Shown: piece after piece, positions 34,810 to 49,823 of the stretch
Layout: each line of letters opens with the position of its first letter
Position numbering within the stretch: the first letter of the stretch is position 1
NCBI GenBank assembly: GCA_025526995.1
Contig: JAHLKG010000011.1
Coordinates: 186,001-250,000, forward strand
DNA from: Powellomyces hirtus
Lineage: Eukaryota; Chytridiomycota; Chytridiomycetes; Spizellomycetales; Powellomycetaceae
Length of the DNA: 64,000 nucleotides
Direction of reading: 5' to 3'
Notes under the pieces: model-generated
Databases searched by the model: none
Told to the model about the DNA's origin: nothing
What the model saw: only the letters and a program-made list of their open reading frames with translations
Made by a program: the position numbers and the translations under genes

Positions 34810-36055
34810 TTATGCTGCTGGCGTTTTGGGTGCCTCCCTCTTTACCAATATCTTATCTACCAGGCCATGCTCCACGGCTGCTTCTGCGTTCATAAAGTGG
34901 TCTCTCTCCATAGTCCTCTCTACATGTAGAGAGATGCGCTCAAAGTCAGCTCAGAGTCAGCTGAGGCAATCATGGTCAGCGCACTTTCACGTACCTATCC
35001 ATTCAAGCGGTTGCTTTGTGTGGTGGTGGTACAAGTTGTTGAGTCGTGATCTTATTTCAAGGATCTCTTTCGCGTGAATAGCGATATCAGAGGCCTGTCC
35101 CGCTGCACCTCCGCTGTGTTTCGTCGCATCAGTTTGTAGCACGAATATCTCCCAATGAGTAGGCTGCCTCCAAGAGATGCACCCACCTCGGTTGGTGGAT
35201 CATGACGCGGCCATTTGGAAGAATGGAGCGCTGTCCTGGTTCACCGGCTGCAAGAAGCAACGAGCCCATAGATGCGGCCTGTCCAATGCATACAGTCGAT
35301 ACCGGGGATTGTATGTACTGCGATACCGCACTATTCCGTTAATTGTCTGGGTCGGGGATGCCAAGAAGAAGCAAAACGTAATACCTGCATCTGGGGAAGT
35401 GGGTTATGTTAGAGAGTTGGGAACTGCTCGCCTGTGGACTCACGACCAACTCACAGTATCATATATGGCCTGTCAACAAGACATAATAAAGAGGTCAGTT
35501 GCGGAACCATAGGATGACTATACGCCAGTGGTGCCGCACCATTCCGGCCGTGACGCTTCCTCCCGGGGAGTTGATATAGAAGTTGATTGGCTTCTCCGGA
35601 TTCTCAGCTTCCAGGAACAAAAACTGCGCAACAATAATTGCCGCGACAGCGTCATGAACCTCCCCGTTCAGCATTACTATCCGCTCCTTGAGCAGACGCG
35701 AAAAGATATCGAACACTCGTTCTCCTCGAGGCTGTGGGGGGGGGGGGGGTAAGTTGAAGATCCACCTTCCAACTGCAATCATTGAGAAACTGCATACTGA
35801 TGATTCAATGACGTATGGGACCCCGAGTGCTCTGGGCTCCTCGTATCGGCGAGCGGATGCATTCCACGAGGACATATTCCGAGCGACAGTCTTACGGACG
35901 TGAATAGCATTTGCTGGATAAGTTATAGTTGCAAATACAGCACGGAAGTCATCCACGGTACATACCGCCACGGGAAATGCTGCGGCTGTTGGGGCCAGAA
36001 GCTTTGCATGTCTGCTGACACTAAGAGGTCTGAACAAGCGGTTCATCGTGGTCAT
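34810..36055 (-). CDS. CLPP: Mitochondrial ClpP protease
   Basis: From ATG 36055 the product starts with a basic presequence ([20 protein letters not shown]). The mature part has [34 protein letters not shown], the catalytic serine in [14 protein letters not shown] and the catalytic histidine in RVMIHQP, then [19 protein letters not shown] carrying the acid residue, and ends [20 protein letters not shown]. ClpP forms a 14-subunit chamber that degrades proteins fed by ClpX in the matrix. At least six introns occur, one exon coding only Met-Gln. The first intron (35965 to about 35888) has no in-frame stop, so retention is possible. The acceptor at about 35732 follows a run of 14 C. Confidence 0.92.
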
Positions 36056-36390
36056 GGACTTTTGAGAGATCTGTTGAAATAGTTGATGATTTTGATTTTG
36101 ACAGCAACGTTCCTCCCCTTCGGCTGCGCGTTGTGCTTGGGGAGAATTCATCCCACATTCAGGATTGGAAGCTTTATCGTCGAGATGATATCATGGAAAG
36201 AGTTATGTAAGCAGATATTCGTTTGCTTGCGAATTTCCGATGACCGTCGCAGGTTGTTGATGCATTTGCCTGCTATGGAAGGGGATATTGAGCTTTTGGA
36301 AAAAATATCAGAACTGGAGGTGAGGAGCTGTATTACAAAGAATCGCTTTGTAACTATGCTAACTCTCAGACAATACAGAACGCCGAAGCA
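36056..36390. promoter_or_regulatory. Divergent promoter of ClpP and the mitochondrial carrier
   Basis: Two nuclear genes for mitochondrial proteins start divergently over 335 bases. An unconserved frame on the plus strand spans it and is taken as chance. Confidence 0.45.
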
Positions 36391-37899
36391 ATGTCTTTGA
36401 AAAGACCATGGGAACCTTCAACACCATATCAAAAGATGATTTCTGCTGGCGCAGGGGCCATCCTGACGTCTCTATTAGGTACATGGAAGTTTTGCAAGCT
36501 CCGACTAATGAGACAAAGGCCACAAATGTACTCACCCCGCATGTGCTTTTTCCGCGCGTTGTTTTGCTTTCAGTCACCCCGTTCGACGTTGTGAAAACAC
36601 GAATGCAGTCCGGAGTGATGCCCGCTGAGGATCGAATGGGACCCGGCAGACCGGCGGGGGTCGGGTCTGATGATGCAGCCCTGCGTGGAGAAACGCGGTC
36701 AATACGACCAAAGCCGTATGGAAGTGTGGGTCAAAAAGTACCACCATCGTTGATCAGCGGGACAGCTGCTCAGGGGTTACGGATAAATGGAACATGGGTA
36801 TGCAGCTGGCTGCTATGCGGGTTGGAATGCGTCGGGGGGAAGCTGACCGCGACCTCTTCCAATGTTCTAGGACGGTGTAGTGAAGATTGTGCGGCACGAA
36901 GGAATGTTAGGACTATGGCGAGGATTGTCACCAACCCTGTATGTTGTTTACGCGCAGGACATGGTGGTCATGATAGGATGCTCACAGTGCGCTTTTCATA
37001 TGATAGCATCATGTCGGTCCCATCAACCGTAATCTACTACATCGGCTACGAACACATACGCGACGGCATATCGGGACATCTCAGGTCCCGAAAGCAGGAA
37101 GTGTATGCACCGCTCCTCGCGGGAGCCACCGCCCGAAGTAAGTCGAATCTAGCCCTCCTCTACAAATGTGCATGACCATTGATGCTACCTTTTTATTTCT
37201 TCAGTCCTTGCCGCAACCGTCATCTCCCCCATCGAACTCGTCCGCACTCGCATGCAATCCACCCACTCTCCGCTCTCTCTCTCCACCACCCTGTCCAATG
37301 TAACCGACATGGTTCGCACGTCCGGCTGGACCTCGCTCTGGCGCGGTCTCGCGCCCACACTATGGCGTGACGTGCCGTTCTCGGCCATCTACTGGATCGG
37401 CTACGAGTCCATCAAATCGCAACTCGAGCGCCACTTTCCAAAATCGCGGACGGTCGTGCCATCAGTAACCGAATTCCAAAACGCCTTTGTTGCTGGCGCG
37501 CTCAGTGGTACCGTTGCGGCCATCGTAACGACTCCGTTTGATGTCGCGAAAACACTCGAGCAGATATCAAACGGGGGCGGGGCCACTCGGATGGGGATGG
37601 TCAGCATCATGAAAAGTATAGTACAAAATGAGGGTTGGAGAGGTTTATTTAGTGGTAAGGATCGTTTTCTCCAACGTCATGGGTCTTGTCGACGTGAGAC
37701 TCATGCCAGAGCCATTTGACAGGATTATCCCCACGAGTCCTGAAAGTAGCGCCTGCTTGCGCGGTGATGATATCCAGTAAGGATGAAGATTGGACCGAGG
37801 CGTCAAAAGCAATATCTAGTCGCTAATCGCTTCTTATCAGGTTACGAGGTGGGCAAACGATTTTTTGAGAACTCCAACACTGCTCGGCGCAATTTGTAG
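36391..37899 (+). CDS. SLC25A39/40 (Mtm1)-type mitochondrial carrier
   Basis: Starts at 36391 (MSLKRPWEPSTPYQKMISAG) and ends at TAG 37897. The three carrier repeats are visible: TPFDVVKTRMQSG in the first, SPIELVRTRMQS in the second and TPFDVAKT in the third, each with the Px[DE]xx[KR]x[KR] signature in full or nearly so. The spliced segment EGMLGLWRGLSPTLIMSVPS followed by TVIYYIGYE and the later GLAPTLWRDVPFSAIYWIGYE identify the SLC25A39/40 subgroup. Members import glutathione into the matrix, and yeast Mtm1 is linked to Fe-S and manganese handling. About seven introns; the last exon begins after TTATCAG near 37841. The loop after the first repeat is longer than usual. Confidence 0.88.
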
Positions 37900-38127
37900 C
37901 GGATACATAGCATACATAGTCTTTCTTTTTTTTTGGATTTTCGAGATATAGACAAGGGAGTAGTTTACTTTGCGCGGGTCACACGTCCTCATGATGCGCA
38001 ACAGGACAGGTTTGTGACTGAAATAGACACAATTTGGATAAGACGAATTCTATAACATAATACCGGAGCCCTTTGGGTTTCATATAAAGTGCTTTCCCTC
38101 AGTGTGAGGTCTGGACAAGTCAGAGCT

Positions 38128-39279
<1,152 letters not shown>

Positions 39280-39967
39280 TGTAATAAGCGAGGGTGGTCA
39301 CGGGTCTGGTATGGGGTCGGAGGACTTATGGGAAGGCGCGAAGGGAGGGTGAAAATGCGGAGGGCGGACGATTCAATCTACAGTAGAAACACGAAAGCCG
39401 CAGGTAGTGTTTGCAAGCAGGGGCCGATGAACAGGGATGGGGAACGTGTAGGTAGCGGGTAGCCGGTCAGGCAGTCGGCGGCGGGATGTTGTGTGCAAAA
39501 AAGAACTGCAGAAGAGCAGAAAATAATATCAAGGTTTTTTGCAGCGAGGTGAGGGTTGGCAGTTCAGCTGGGCAGCGTGTTGTTGGCGCCGCACATCACA
39601 TCACACCAAAAGACGCGGCGTCTCAGTCAGTAAGTCAGTCAGTCAGTCAGTCTCAGACAAACTCGCCCGCCCTGCTGAGATGCGCTGAATGACTCGCCTG
39701 TCGCCCCGCCCTTTTGAGAGAAATATCCTCCTGAATTAAGCATTGCAAGCCTAGAATCATCATCCGCCACCGCCAATCAGCAATCAGCAAAGGCGTGCGC
39801 AGCAGGCATGCTGTCTGCGACCTATATCTGACCCTTATGTCAGCAAGCACGTGCAGCGAGGCTTGCTGGACGACGCCGAGATGCTTCCCCTCATTCCGAA
39901 GGCAGTTTCCACCTGCAAACCCGACAATCTTCCCGTTGCAATCTTTTGAGAAACAAGAGGACACGCC
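39280..39967. promoter_or_regulatory. Divergent promoter of the Rab8-like and COA3 genes with GTCA microsatellite
   Basis: 688 bases between two divergent starts. A short (GTCA)n tract lies at 39621-39655. No recognisable coding exon is seen. Confidence 0.45.
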
Positions 39968-40470
39968 ATGGTCCTTCCTCCCGCACCCCCAGGCCCGCCG
40001 CCCAAGCAGACTCACCCACTCGACTTTCACGGCGTATGTTTCAATGCCTTGGATATTGTTCTTCACTTCAGTAGAAAAGAAAAAACGTTCCTGGTCAACT
40101 GATCTGCACCCTTGCTCCCAAACCGCTGCTCTTGTCACAGATGCCCGTCCAGGAAGCTTACCGTCACCTGAATGAGTACCAGCGTCGCATGAGCCCGGAA
40201 CAGTTGATGGCCGCAAAGTTGGAAATAATGCGACCGTACAAAACAAGGAATATGGCCGTTGGAGGCGGCTTACTTACATTTGTCCTGGGAGTCTGTAAGT
40301 CGCGGATGAAATGGATTGACTAAATCCTTCTCTCTTTCTTGTATGCTGACGTTTGAACCTCTCTGTAACTTCCAGACGTGTACTCAATGTACAAAACCGG
40401 CCACGACGACTTTGATACCGTTCCGCTCCCTCGCCCACCATCCACTCCCGATGCATCCAAACCCGTTTGA
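39968..40470 (+). CDS. COA3: COA3-like cytochrome c oxidase assembly factor
   Basis: Exons 39968-40033, 40141-40294 and 40376-40470 give 104 residues. The central part fits the COA3 domain: RRMSPEQLMAAKLEIMRPYK, RNMAVGGGLLTFVLGVYVYS (membrane helix) and the acidic GHDDFDTVPLP after it. COA3 sits in the inner mitochondrial membrane and promotes translation and assembly of Cox1. The first exon (Pro-rich, MVLPPAPPGPPPK) is inferred because a strong acceptor lies directly before the ATG at 40141; the gene could start at 40141 instead. It converges with SEC23. Confidence 0.82.
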
Positions 40471-40669
40471 TGCGCCTCGTTGGCGGATCCTGTATATAGG
40501 GAAGAGATAACTTTTGACTCCACGAGAATCACAACTCCGCGGTGTCGCATCCTGATTGCGGCAAAAATCTAAGATGTGGGCGGAAAATATGTCTGTCGAT
40601 GACTGATTACCATTTTCCATTCTAATCAAACCCGCCACATGAGATAATAACGTGCAAGTTGCCTTTCCA

Positions 40670-43864
<3,195 letters not shown>

Positions 43865-44309
43865 CTTGAGATGAAAGTGTCAATCGCAATCTGTCGCCGG
43901 AGGAAGAACGAGGAGCAAGGTCCAGCAGAAGGCGCCGAGTTCTATGGATGTGGTCGCGACAGAGACCGTAGCGAATGTCTTCACTTCGATGCAAAGATTC
44001 GCAGGTCTGAAATGTGCACTCTCTTTCAGAACTCGGGAATGGCAGTGACCCGTTCTCGTCCCCCGTTCCTGCTGTGACTGCCTTCCAAACGGCGCCACGC
44101 AGCTACAACCGCCATCCTACATCTAGTAATGCGATAGTCCTGCACATCAGCGTTCACTTCTCACAGAACGATAGTGCTGTATGTGTGCGGGTACATGGGC
44201 ATGTTAACAGGCTTGACGTCGCAGGCACTTTGATCATGATGGCTTATGATCTAGTAATGTTATTGATGTACAATTTTGTCTTTCTGCAGAGATAGCTTTA
44301 CGACTCTGG
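43865..44309. promoter_or_regulatory. Region upstream of SEC23
   Basis: About 445 bases without a supported gene; probably the SEC23 promoter on the minus strand and the edge of the accessory island. Confidence 0.4.
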
Positions 44310-44967
44310 GCTGTAGGAAGCTTAAATCACGGGCCATCCAGCAACCATAGCATATACGGCCCAGAGCGACAGGCGGGAGAGTTTCAACAGCTCCGTTGTC
44401 TGCAATCGCACCTGTGCCAATTACAGGCTTCGCAGTAGCAGCAGGACCACTAACCGACCCTGTCGCTTTGGGAACAGAGGTCGCGGAGCCAGCGCCAGAG
44501 CTGAAAGAGTTCAGACTCACGTATGAGGTTTTGCTTTGACATTGACCCACGGGTATTATCGTGAGAGACCAATTCCCAGCCTTCTGCTGGGACTGGTATT
44601 GCTTCAGAGCCGCGATAGCAGATCGATTAGAGTCGGCGCTCACCATAAAGAAGGATTGATTATTGAATGGCATGCAGATGCCGCCTCAAGCTCGATAAAA
44701 CCAGGCTGAGGGGCATTCCAGCTCTGCCATATGGAAATAACCGATTGCTCAGTAGTCGATGCTGTCGTTTCAAAAGCACTCTTGGTCCAGAGAACATGGT
44801 TCGCAGTAATGATGGCTCGGGACTCGGTTATCGACGTCACCATACGGCGACGGGAAATACCGGGGTCGCACGCCCAAAATGTTGTGAATGAAGGCCTCAG
44901 TAAAGAGAATCTCTGCAACAAGTTGTTGATTCTCAGGGGACGTGAGAGCAGTGTGAGTCCTAGACAT
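44310..44967 (-). pseudogene. Chitin deacetylase (NodB-type) relic, C-terminal half only
   Basis: The minus strand reads THTALTSPENQQLVAEILFT, then AFIHNILGVRPRYFPSPYGD and VDNRV, matching the NodB domain around its third metal-site motif. The next conserved part (RAIITANHVLWTKSAF, IWQSWNAPQPGFIELE) is in another frame, and the end (FMVSADSNRS, WSLTIIPVGQCQ) in a further frame, followed by a Ser/Thr/Ala-rich tail. The normal first half with the catalytic TFDDGP motif is missing upstream, and the usual HSWTHP motif is degraded to SRTH. With missing half and frame changes it is judged a decayed copy. Confidence 0.6.
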
Positions 44968-45390
44968 TCGGCTTGTGTAGGAGATTTATTATCATTTGTC
45001 GCAATGAAACGCGTGGGAACATGTTTCGTTGCTCTCTCATTCTCGTTATCCGTTCGAGTTTTTTTCTTGTTCTTAACAACCAACAAAGACAACACCCATG
45101 TCGTGCCCTGCCATAACACCGAAAAAACTCCCCGTGCAAGAGGCCCATTACATTAGCCAACTCACATAAGCCAACTCACTGCAAGTACCACATAACTCGG
45201 GCATACAAGCGTGTGAACAAGCATGGCTGATGAGTCACAAACGCAACCAAATTCGAGACAAAAAGCTTTTATACAAGGTCTCTTTTTCCCAGTTCGCAAA
45301 CCTCTTCCACTCATTCCATCTACCCAAAAACAACTCACACAAAACCAACCCTCAAACTAACCCACTCTGCCCTCCCGTCCACCACAAACC
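44968..45390. promoter_or_regulatory. Region upstream of the short ORFs at 45.4 kb, with promoter-like end
   Basis: No gene is seen. The last 130 bases carry TTTTATACAAGG near 45268 and then a CT- and CA-rich leader ending at a good initiation context AAACCATGG (45391), so a transcript start is likely here. Confidence 0.4.
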
Positions 45391-45984
45391 ATGGCTCAAA
45401 CTTCTATGAGCTCCTTGACATCCCATCGACGCAGACGACTGCGCAATCAATTATGCCTTCCGCAAAGCGACAAAGATCTGTCAACCCGATAGGAATCAGG
45501 GACAGGAGCAAGAGGCCGTGCAATCTTCACAACCCTGAAGGATGCTCCTTGATCCGAAAATGCGGGGCCTGTGCAACCTGCCGATGTGGGCCAGCAGGAC
45601 GACATCCCCATGCCTGAGGATGCCAACGGTGATACCGGCGATGCAGACCAGGAGATCGACATCCCCATGCTTGAGTATGCGGAGCAGCTGATCGACATCC
45701 CGGCAAACATCCCGGCCGTCCCTGACCCTAACATCCCGGGAAACATCCCGGCCGTCCCCCTTGCCAACATCCCGGCAAGCATCCCAGCCGTCCCCGTTGC
45801 CAACCACCCGGAAAACATCCCGGCGGTCCCCGTCGCCATCAATCGCCCTGGTCGCGGTGCTTGGCATGCGCTCAACCCATTCCACGGTAGACGTGCGCAC
45901 TTTTGGTACACCGGGGAGCTACTCTGGCGCGGACCACTGAGTATCTTGGGGCTGCGGCACCCAACACGGGGTTGTGCCGAGTAG
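45391..45984 (+). CDS. Hypothetical low-complexity protein with IPAVP repeats; frames overlap
   Basis: Three frames follow each other. An ATG at 45391 in a good context opens a 33-residue Ser/Arg-rich frame. An ATG at 45453 opens 54 residues with a cysteine-rich end (CNLHNPEGC, then CGACATCRCG). A third frame, without ATG at its start, runs from about 45540 to TAG 45982-45984: it is acidic, then repeats NIPAVP or SIPAVP units four to five times, then RPGRGAWHALNPF. It enters the first copy of an 86-bp tandem repeat and stops inside it. Either a spliced or frame-broken gene, or separate short ORFs. Not recognised. Confidence 0.35.
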
Positions 45985-46170
45985 CGCTCCGCCAATGCGG
46001 GGAGCTACTCTGGCGCGAACCACTGAGTATCTTGGGGCTGCGGCACCCAACACGGGGTTGTGCCGAGTAGCGCTCCGCCAATGCGGGGAGCTACTCTGGC
46101 GCGAACCACTGAGTATCTTGGGGCTGCGGCACCCAACACGGGGTTGTGCCGAGTAGCACTCCGCTAATGC
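45913..46170. repeat. 86-bp tandem repeat, three copies
   Basis: Copies start with GGGGAGCTACTCTGGCGC at 45913, 45999 and 46085, exactly 86 bases apart. Copies 1 and 2 differ by about one base; copy 3 diverges only at its end. As 86 is not a multiple of three, each copy shifts reading frame, so the array is not an in-frame protein repeat. Confidence 0.95.
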
Positions 46171-46197
46171 ACTGGGAGGACGCCTGCGCCCTTCACT

Positions 46198-46566
46198 ATG
46201 ACTCTTGATCGGAACAACAACGCCGTTTCGTGGGCAGCCCTTATCCGACTGCAAATCATCGCCATGCGGCCCGCAAGGTGGTTGCATATCACCGCCACCC
46301 CCCACACTCTCATCACTGTCGATACTAGACCCGCCACTCGGAGCGCTCTCTTCGAGAAAATTGACGTGGAGGTCCGCGAGAGAGTCACAGACCAGGAGTG
46401 GAGGACGCTCACCCAACTGCAAGGCAACCAGGCCGCGTTGCGGCTGAAGTTGGTCGTCCGGAGAGGGGGTTACAGTACCGTTCACACGGCATTGAACGCC
46501 CGTCCAATTGAAGACCAATTTGGATTCTTCGCCGCAAACACGGGGGCTGGTTTTCGCCGGGTGTAA
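46198..46566 (+). CDS. Hypothetical ORF downstream of the 86-bp repeat
   Basis: A 122-residue frame starts at ATG 46198 directly after the tandem repeat and ends TAA at 46564. The sequence is mixed and soluble-looking (for example FEKIDVEVRERVTDQEWRTL) and contains no recognised motif. Overlapping frames of similar length exist on both strands. It may have been the C-terminal part of the preceding ORF before the repeat expanded. Confidence 0.3.
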   Translation: MTLDRNNNAVSWAALIRLQIIAMRPARWLHITATPHTLITVDTRPATRSALFEKIDVEVRERVTDQEWRTLTQLQGNQAALRLKLVVRRGGYSTVHTALNARPIEDQFGFFAANTGAGFRRV

Positions 46567-47318
46567 GTCCGAGACAACGTATCATAGAGCAACTGCATGT
46601 CCTTTCTCCTCCCCCTCACAGTTGTAACATCCAATCACCCCGCTCCAAGTATCTTGGCCTCTGTGCCCTTGTATATTGTAGTAGTACAATCTTTTCTGTT
46701 GGCGGAAAGAGGTGATAGGGGCGAGAGAGCCAGAGAACTGCACATTGTCCAAAAGGGGGCATGGAGAAAGGCGGCGTACCTTTGCATTAGCTGGTATTCC
46801 TAAGGGTGACCAGTTCTTACCCGTGCAACTTGCTCAACATGTTTGTAGGAAGAGAGAAACAGAAACAAAAGTGAGTGTCTGTAATTTTATGCTGTTATTG
46901 AACGCAGACTGAAGAAGTGGCATCCGTGAAGGTGTTGAAAGCACAGAGTTAATGAGCCAGCTCATAACCGCACAGTCTTTTCGAAGCTTCTGTCTTGCAA
47001 CAGCAACAACGTCAACAACCCGTGCACTAGCCCCAATCCATTTTGCAGGCCTTACCGGGGGTTGGACACGCCCCATTACAGGGTTCAGGTGCGTAGGCCA
47101 GACGACGAACAAGGACTTCGACCAGAGTGGCAGCAGGAATGCCCTGGTGGACAATTTTTTCACAAGCCTGCGAGAGCAGACCAGCGCCATACATGCCCGT
47201 GCGACCCGATCCATCCATCAAGGCCTTACAGAAAGTTTGGCACGCCCAACCCTTCTCTTCGGCTGAGAAAAGGGCCAGAGAACTGAGCATTGTCCAAAGT
47301 TGTCGTCACCAGGGGGAA
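46567..47318. other. Accessory-island sequence without recognised genes
   Basis: Several overlapping frames occur but none is recognised. A diverged direct repeat links about 46726-46752 (CCAGAGAACTGCACATTGTCC) with about 47273-47300 (CCAGAGAACTGAGCATTGTC), each followed by an ACCTTTGC element, suggesting an old duplication of about 550 bases. Confidence 0.4.
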
Positions 47319-48332
47319 TCAGGAGGAAGACATACCTTTGCCTTTGAGATCGTTACTCAGCGAGAGTGGGTGATGGTGGATGGGTTCTGGGAATCGCAGT
47401 GAAGAGATGAAAGTGCAGCCGAACGTTACGTCGTTGAGAATTTCGTTGTGAACGTCGTTCGACATTCTCGTTGTGAGCGTCGTTGGCAGAGCGCATATGT
47501 TTCCCATATTCCGGGTATTTGAGGATGTCTCCAGGATGGCCGAAATCATGCCAATGAGTGGCGTCGGTGTGAGGGACGATTTTGACTTTCGAGGGCTGGT
47601 CAATCGTTCGGACGCCGTTTCATCGTCGAAGATGACCCTTTTGTTGTCGTTGGCAAGGCTGGAAACAGGGATCAGCATGTTTGCCATTTTGGGCGGTTCA
47701 TCGAACGTTACGTACCGGGAAATGGTGACTTCTTTTCGTCGATGGCCATCCCGTGAGCGGTCGAGAACCTTCGTAGAGCGTGTCACGTAACCGTGAAGTG
47801 GAAAGCGCTCATATTTCCCCTATTCGCATCCTTTACAGACGTAGGTCAACGACGTAAACTTTGAGAAACTTGTGGTTGGTAAGGGCTCGTTGATTAAACG
47901 AGATTTCGTACATTCCTCTAAGGAGAGGTACGGTGACATCGTTGTGCACAACGCTGCGGTCTTGAATGATCGCAATGGCTTCTTCGAAAATGACCCTTTT
48001 GTTGACCGTATCGTTGCCTTTGTTTTCAAGGGGTTGAGCGAGCGGATCATAGGTCGTAATGCTGCCCTTCCCTTCGACGGGTTGAGCGATACCGATGTGG
48101 GCTTATGCTTCTTCTTCTTCACGAGATTCCTCGAAGCGGTCGATTCGCTGTGTTGAAAGGATGAAATGTGAGAGATGTCGTAACTCTCGAAAAGAATTCC
48201 CGTAAAACCGCCGTTATAGATCCGAAAATGTTTCCCCGAACTTCCATCATTCATGGAGACGCGGAACTGCGGAGGATCTGGCCGACAACCGCAATGCGGC
48301 AGAGGACGCCGAGAAGGGTAACATCCCGGCAC
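47319..48332 (-). pseudogene. Two related ORF remnants, minus strand
   Basis: A frame ending at 47823 reads RVIFEEAIAIIQD, VVHNDVTVPLLRG and ends YVVDLRL; its upstream half is in another frame (DPPQFRVSMNDGSSGKHFRI, YNGGFTGILFESYD). A second frame (47786-47319) contains NKRVIFDDETASERL and NDVHNEILNDVTF. The shared NKRVIF block followed by acidic residues, and the VHN...DVT block, suggest tandem relatives. Neither is recognised, and both seem broken. Confidence 0.35.
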
Positions 48333-49154
48333 CTGCCCACGAAGCTTGACCTCTTTCGCGGTCGCTGAACAGAACAGTTTCCTCAGTATTCGGGGGAGAT
48401 TCGGTGTTGCAAGAACCGCAGAATACAGTCCAAGTCGCTTCTCACTCGTTCAAAACAAAAGCCCACGCAATAACTATGAGGGTGTCGTTGCCATCCATCG
48501 GCGTTGCCAGCAGCAGAACCTGCGTAAGCCAGTTCTGTGTAAAAGTCACTAAGGGTCGCTAAAGTATGCACACCAACGCGGTGGGGCAAAAAAGCTCCAA
48601 ACGACAACGAAGAGGAGGAAGACTCGGAGAAGGAGGGGGTTCGACACGCCGAAGGTGTCGCATGAAGATGTCGGGATGGGACGTAACCCGCGTGATAGCT
48701 GCTGGGAGGGGCGGAGAGGCAAAGAAAAAGGTAACTGGGGCAAAAGCGACAGCACACAGTATTCCCGCGTGGTCCCCCACCGCAGTACTGACTGCGCCAT
48801 CACTAGCGTAACTGCGGAGATCAGACGGGATCCGGTGTGTTCTAGTGTGTATGGCCGTAGCTGATGACATGCACATGAGACTGCACCAGGAACTTTAATC
48901 ATTGTGGCGCTTTTTGGAACAGCTTGCTACACTCTCTGTCTCTGCATTGCATGTGTAATGGGCCAGAGGAAAGTCCACGAGAGTGACTGGGAGTGCCAGG
49001 ACACATTCTAATTCAATATGGAACCTTTTCTCCCACCGTCTTGAAGCACTGTGTATGCAACTGTGCAGAGGTGAAGCATACCAATGTATTTCGTTTACCC
49101 ATGCACCCCTTGTTGAAATGAGTAATCATAGCTAAACGGAAGAGGAAAATATGA
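48333..49154. other. Accessory-island sequence, no supported gene
   Basis: Three overlapping minus-strand frames of 105-124 residues lie at 48383-48902; they are low-complexity and alternate, and none is recognised. Confidence 0.35.
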
Positions 49155-49572
49155 CTATCCCCAAAAGGAACAACCAGCTCTGCAAAGGAAATAACAATGC
49201 ACAGACGGTGCGCGGCATTGCCAACATCCTTGTGAGCAAACATCTTCACTCCCATGTTTATGATGGATCCAGGAACGATATCTGCCGAAAATCAAAGTCG
49301 CTGTGGAAGATTTTTTTGAATGTGCATGTGCAGATGTAGATATCCGGGATATCAGGGTCCGAAAGTAACCTGGTCGGCATGTTGGGGGACGAGGCCGTAT
49401 CAGGGGCTGGGGATGCAATGTGCCTGCAACTTGTAGAACAGGGTTCTTCAGCGGAGCATTGCCAAGCGGGAGTGGCTGCTGGCACAGCAGACTGGGCTGC
49501 AACCGTGAGAAGGCCGGCAGCGAACGTAGTGAGCTTCAGCGCAGAGACAAGCGTTATGGTGAGAAGGAACAA
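49155..49572 (-). CDS. Candidate cysteine-rich secreted peptide
   Basis: The minus strand from 49572 encodes a hydrophobic leader (LFLLTITLVSALKLTTFAAG) ending near VAAQS, then CSAEEPCSTSC. A donor GTTACT at about 49371 and an acceptor CGGCAG near 49288 join to an exon with CSQGCWQC, HCYFLC and AGCSFWG before TAG at about 49155. The spliced product would have about ten cysteines, mostly paired. The frame starts with TTG, not ATG; an ATG seven bases upstream (49579) is out of frame. So a base may be missing or a first exon is unseen. Homology is unknown. Confidence 0.35.
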
Positions 49573-49823
49573 GTACGAATCATTGAGAGGGGAGACTGTC
49601 GAGCTAGTCCAATTATAAATATCCTACGAAAATAAGGTTCCTTTTTGTTGCGCAGATGCCATCTGGAATTTTCCAACGAGAAGGCTTTGTCGCGTCGCAA
49701 TGTTCGAAAATTCACACGCGAGGCTGGGCGAATTGTGGCCCAAGCCACTCTGGAACACCGAAGGATTCTTCCAATTTGGAATTCTGATGGACATTATTCT
49801 CAAAACACCCACACGCGACAGCT

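Noticed and set aside
36083..36400. A 105-residue plus-strand ORF before the mitochondrial carrier
   Set aside because: It overlaps the divergent ClpP promoter, has no recognised motif and is out of frame with the carrier start.
45900..46180. A CRISPR-like array
   Set aside because: The 86-bp copies are contiguous with no unique spacers, and the host is a eukaryote.
45872..46518. Minus-strand ORFs of 69-199 residues with near-identical repeats at 46 kb
   Set aside because: They are created by the 86-bp tandem repeat read on the other strand and shift frame between copies.
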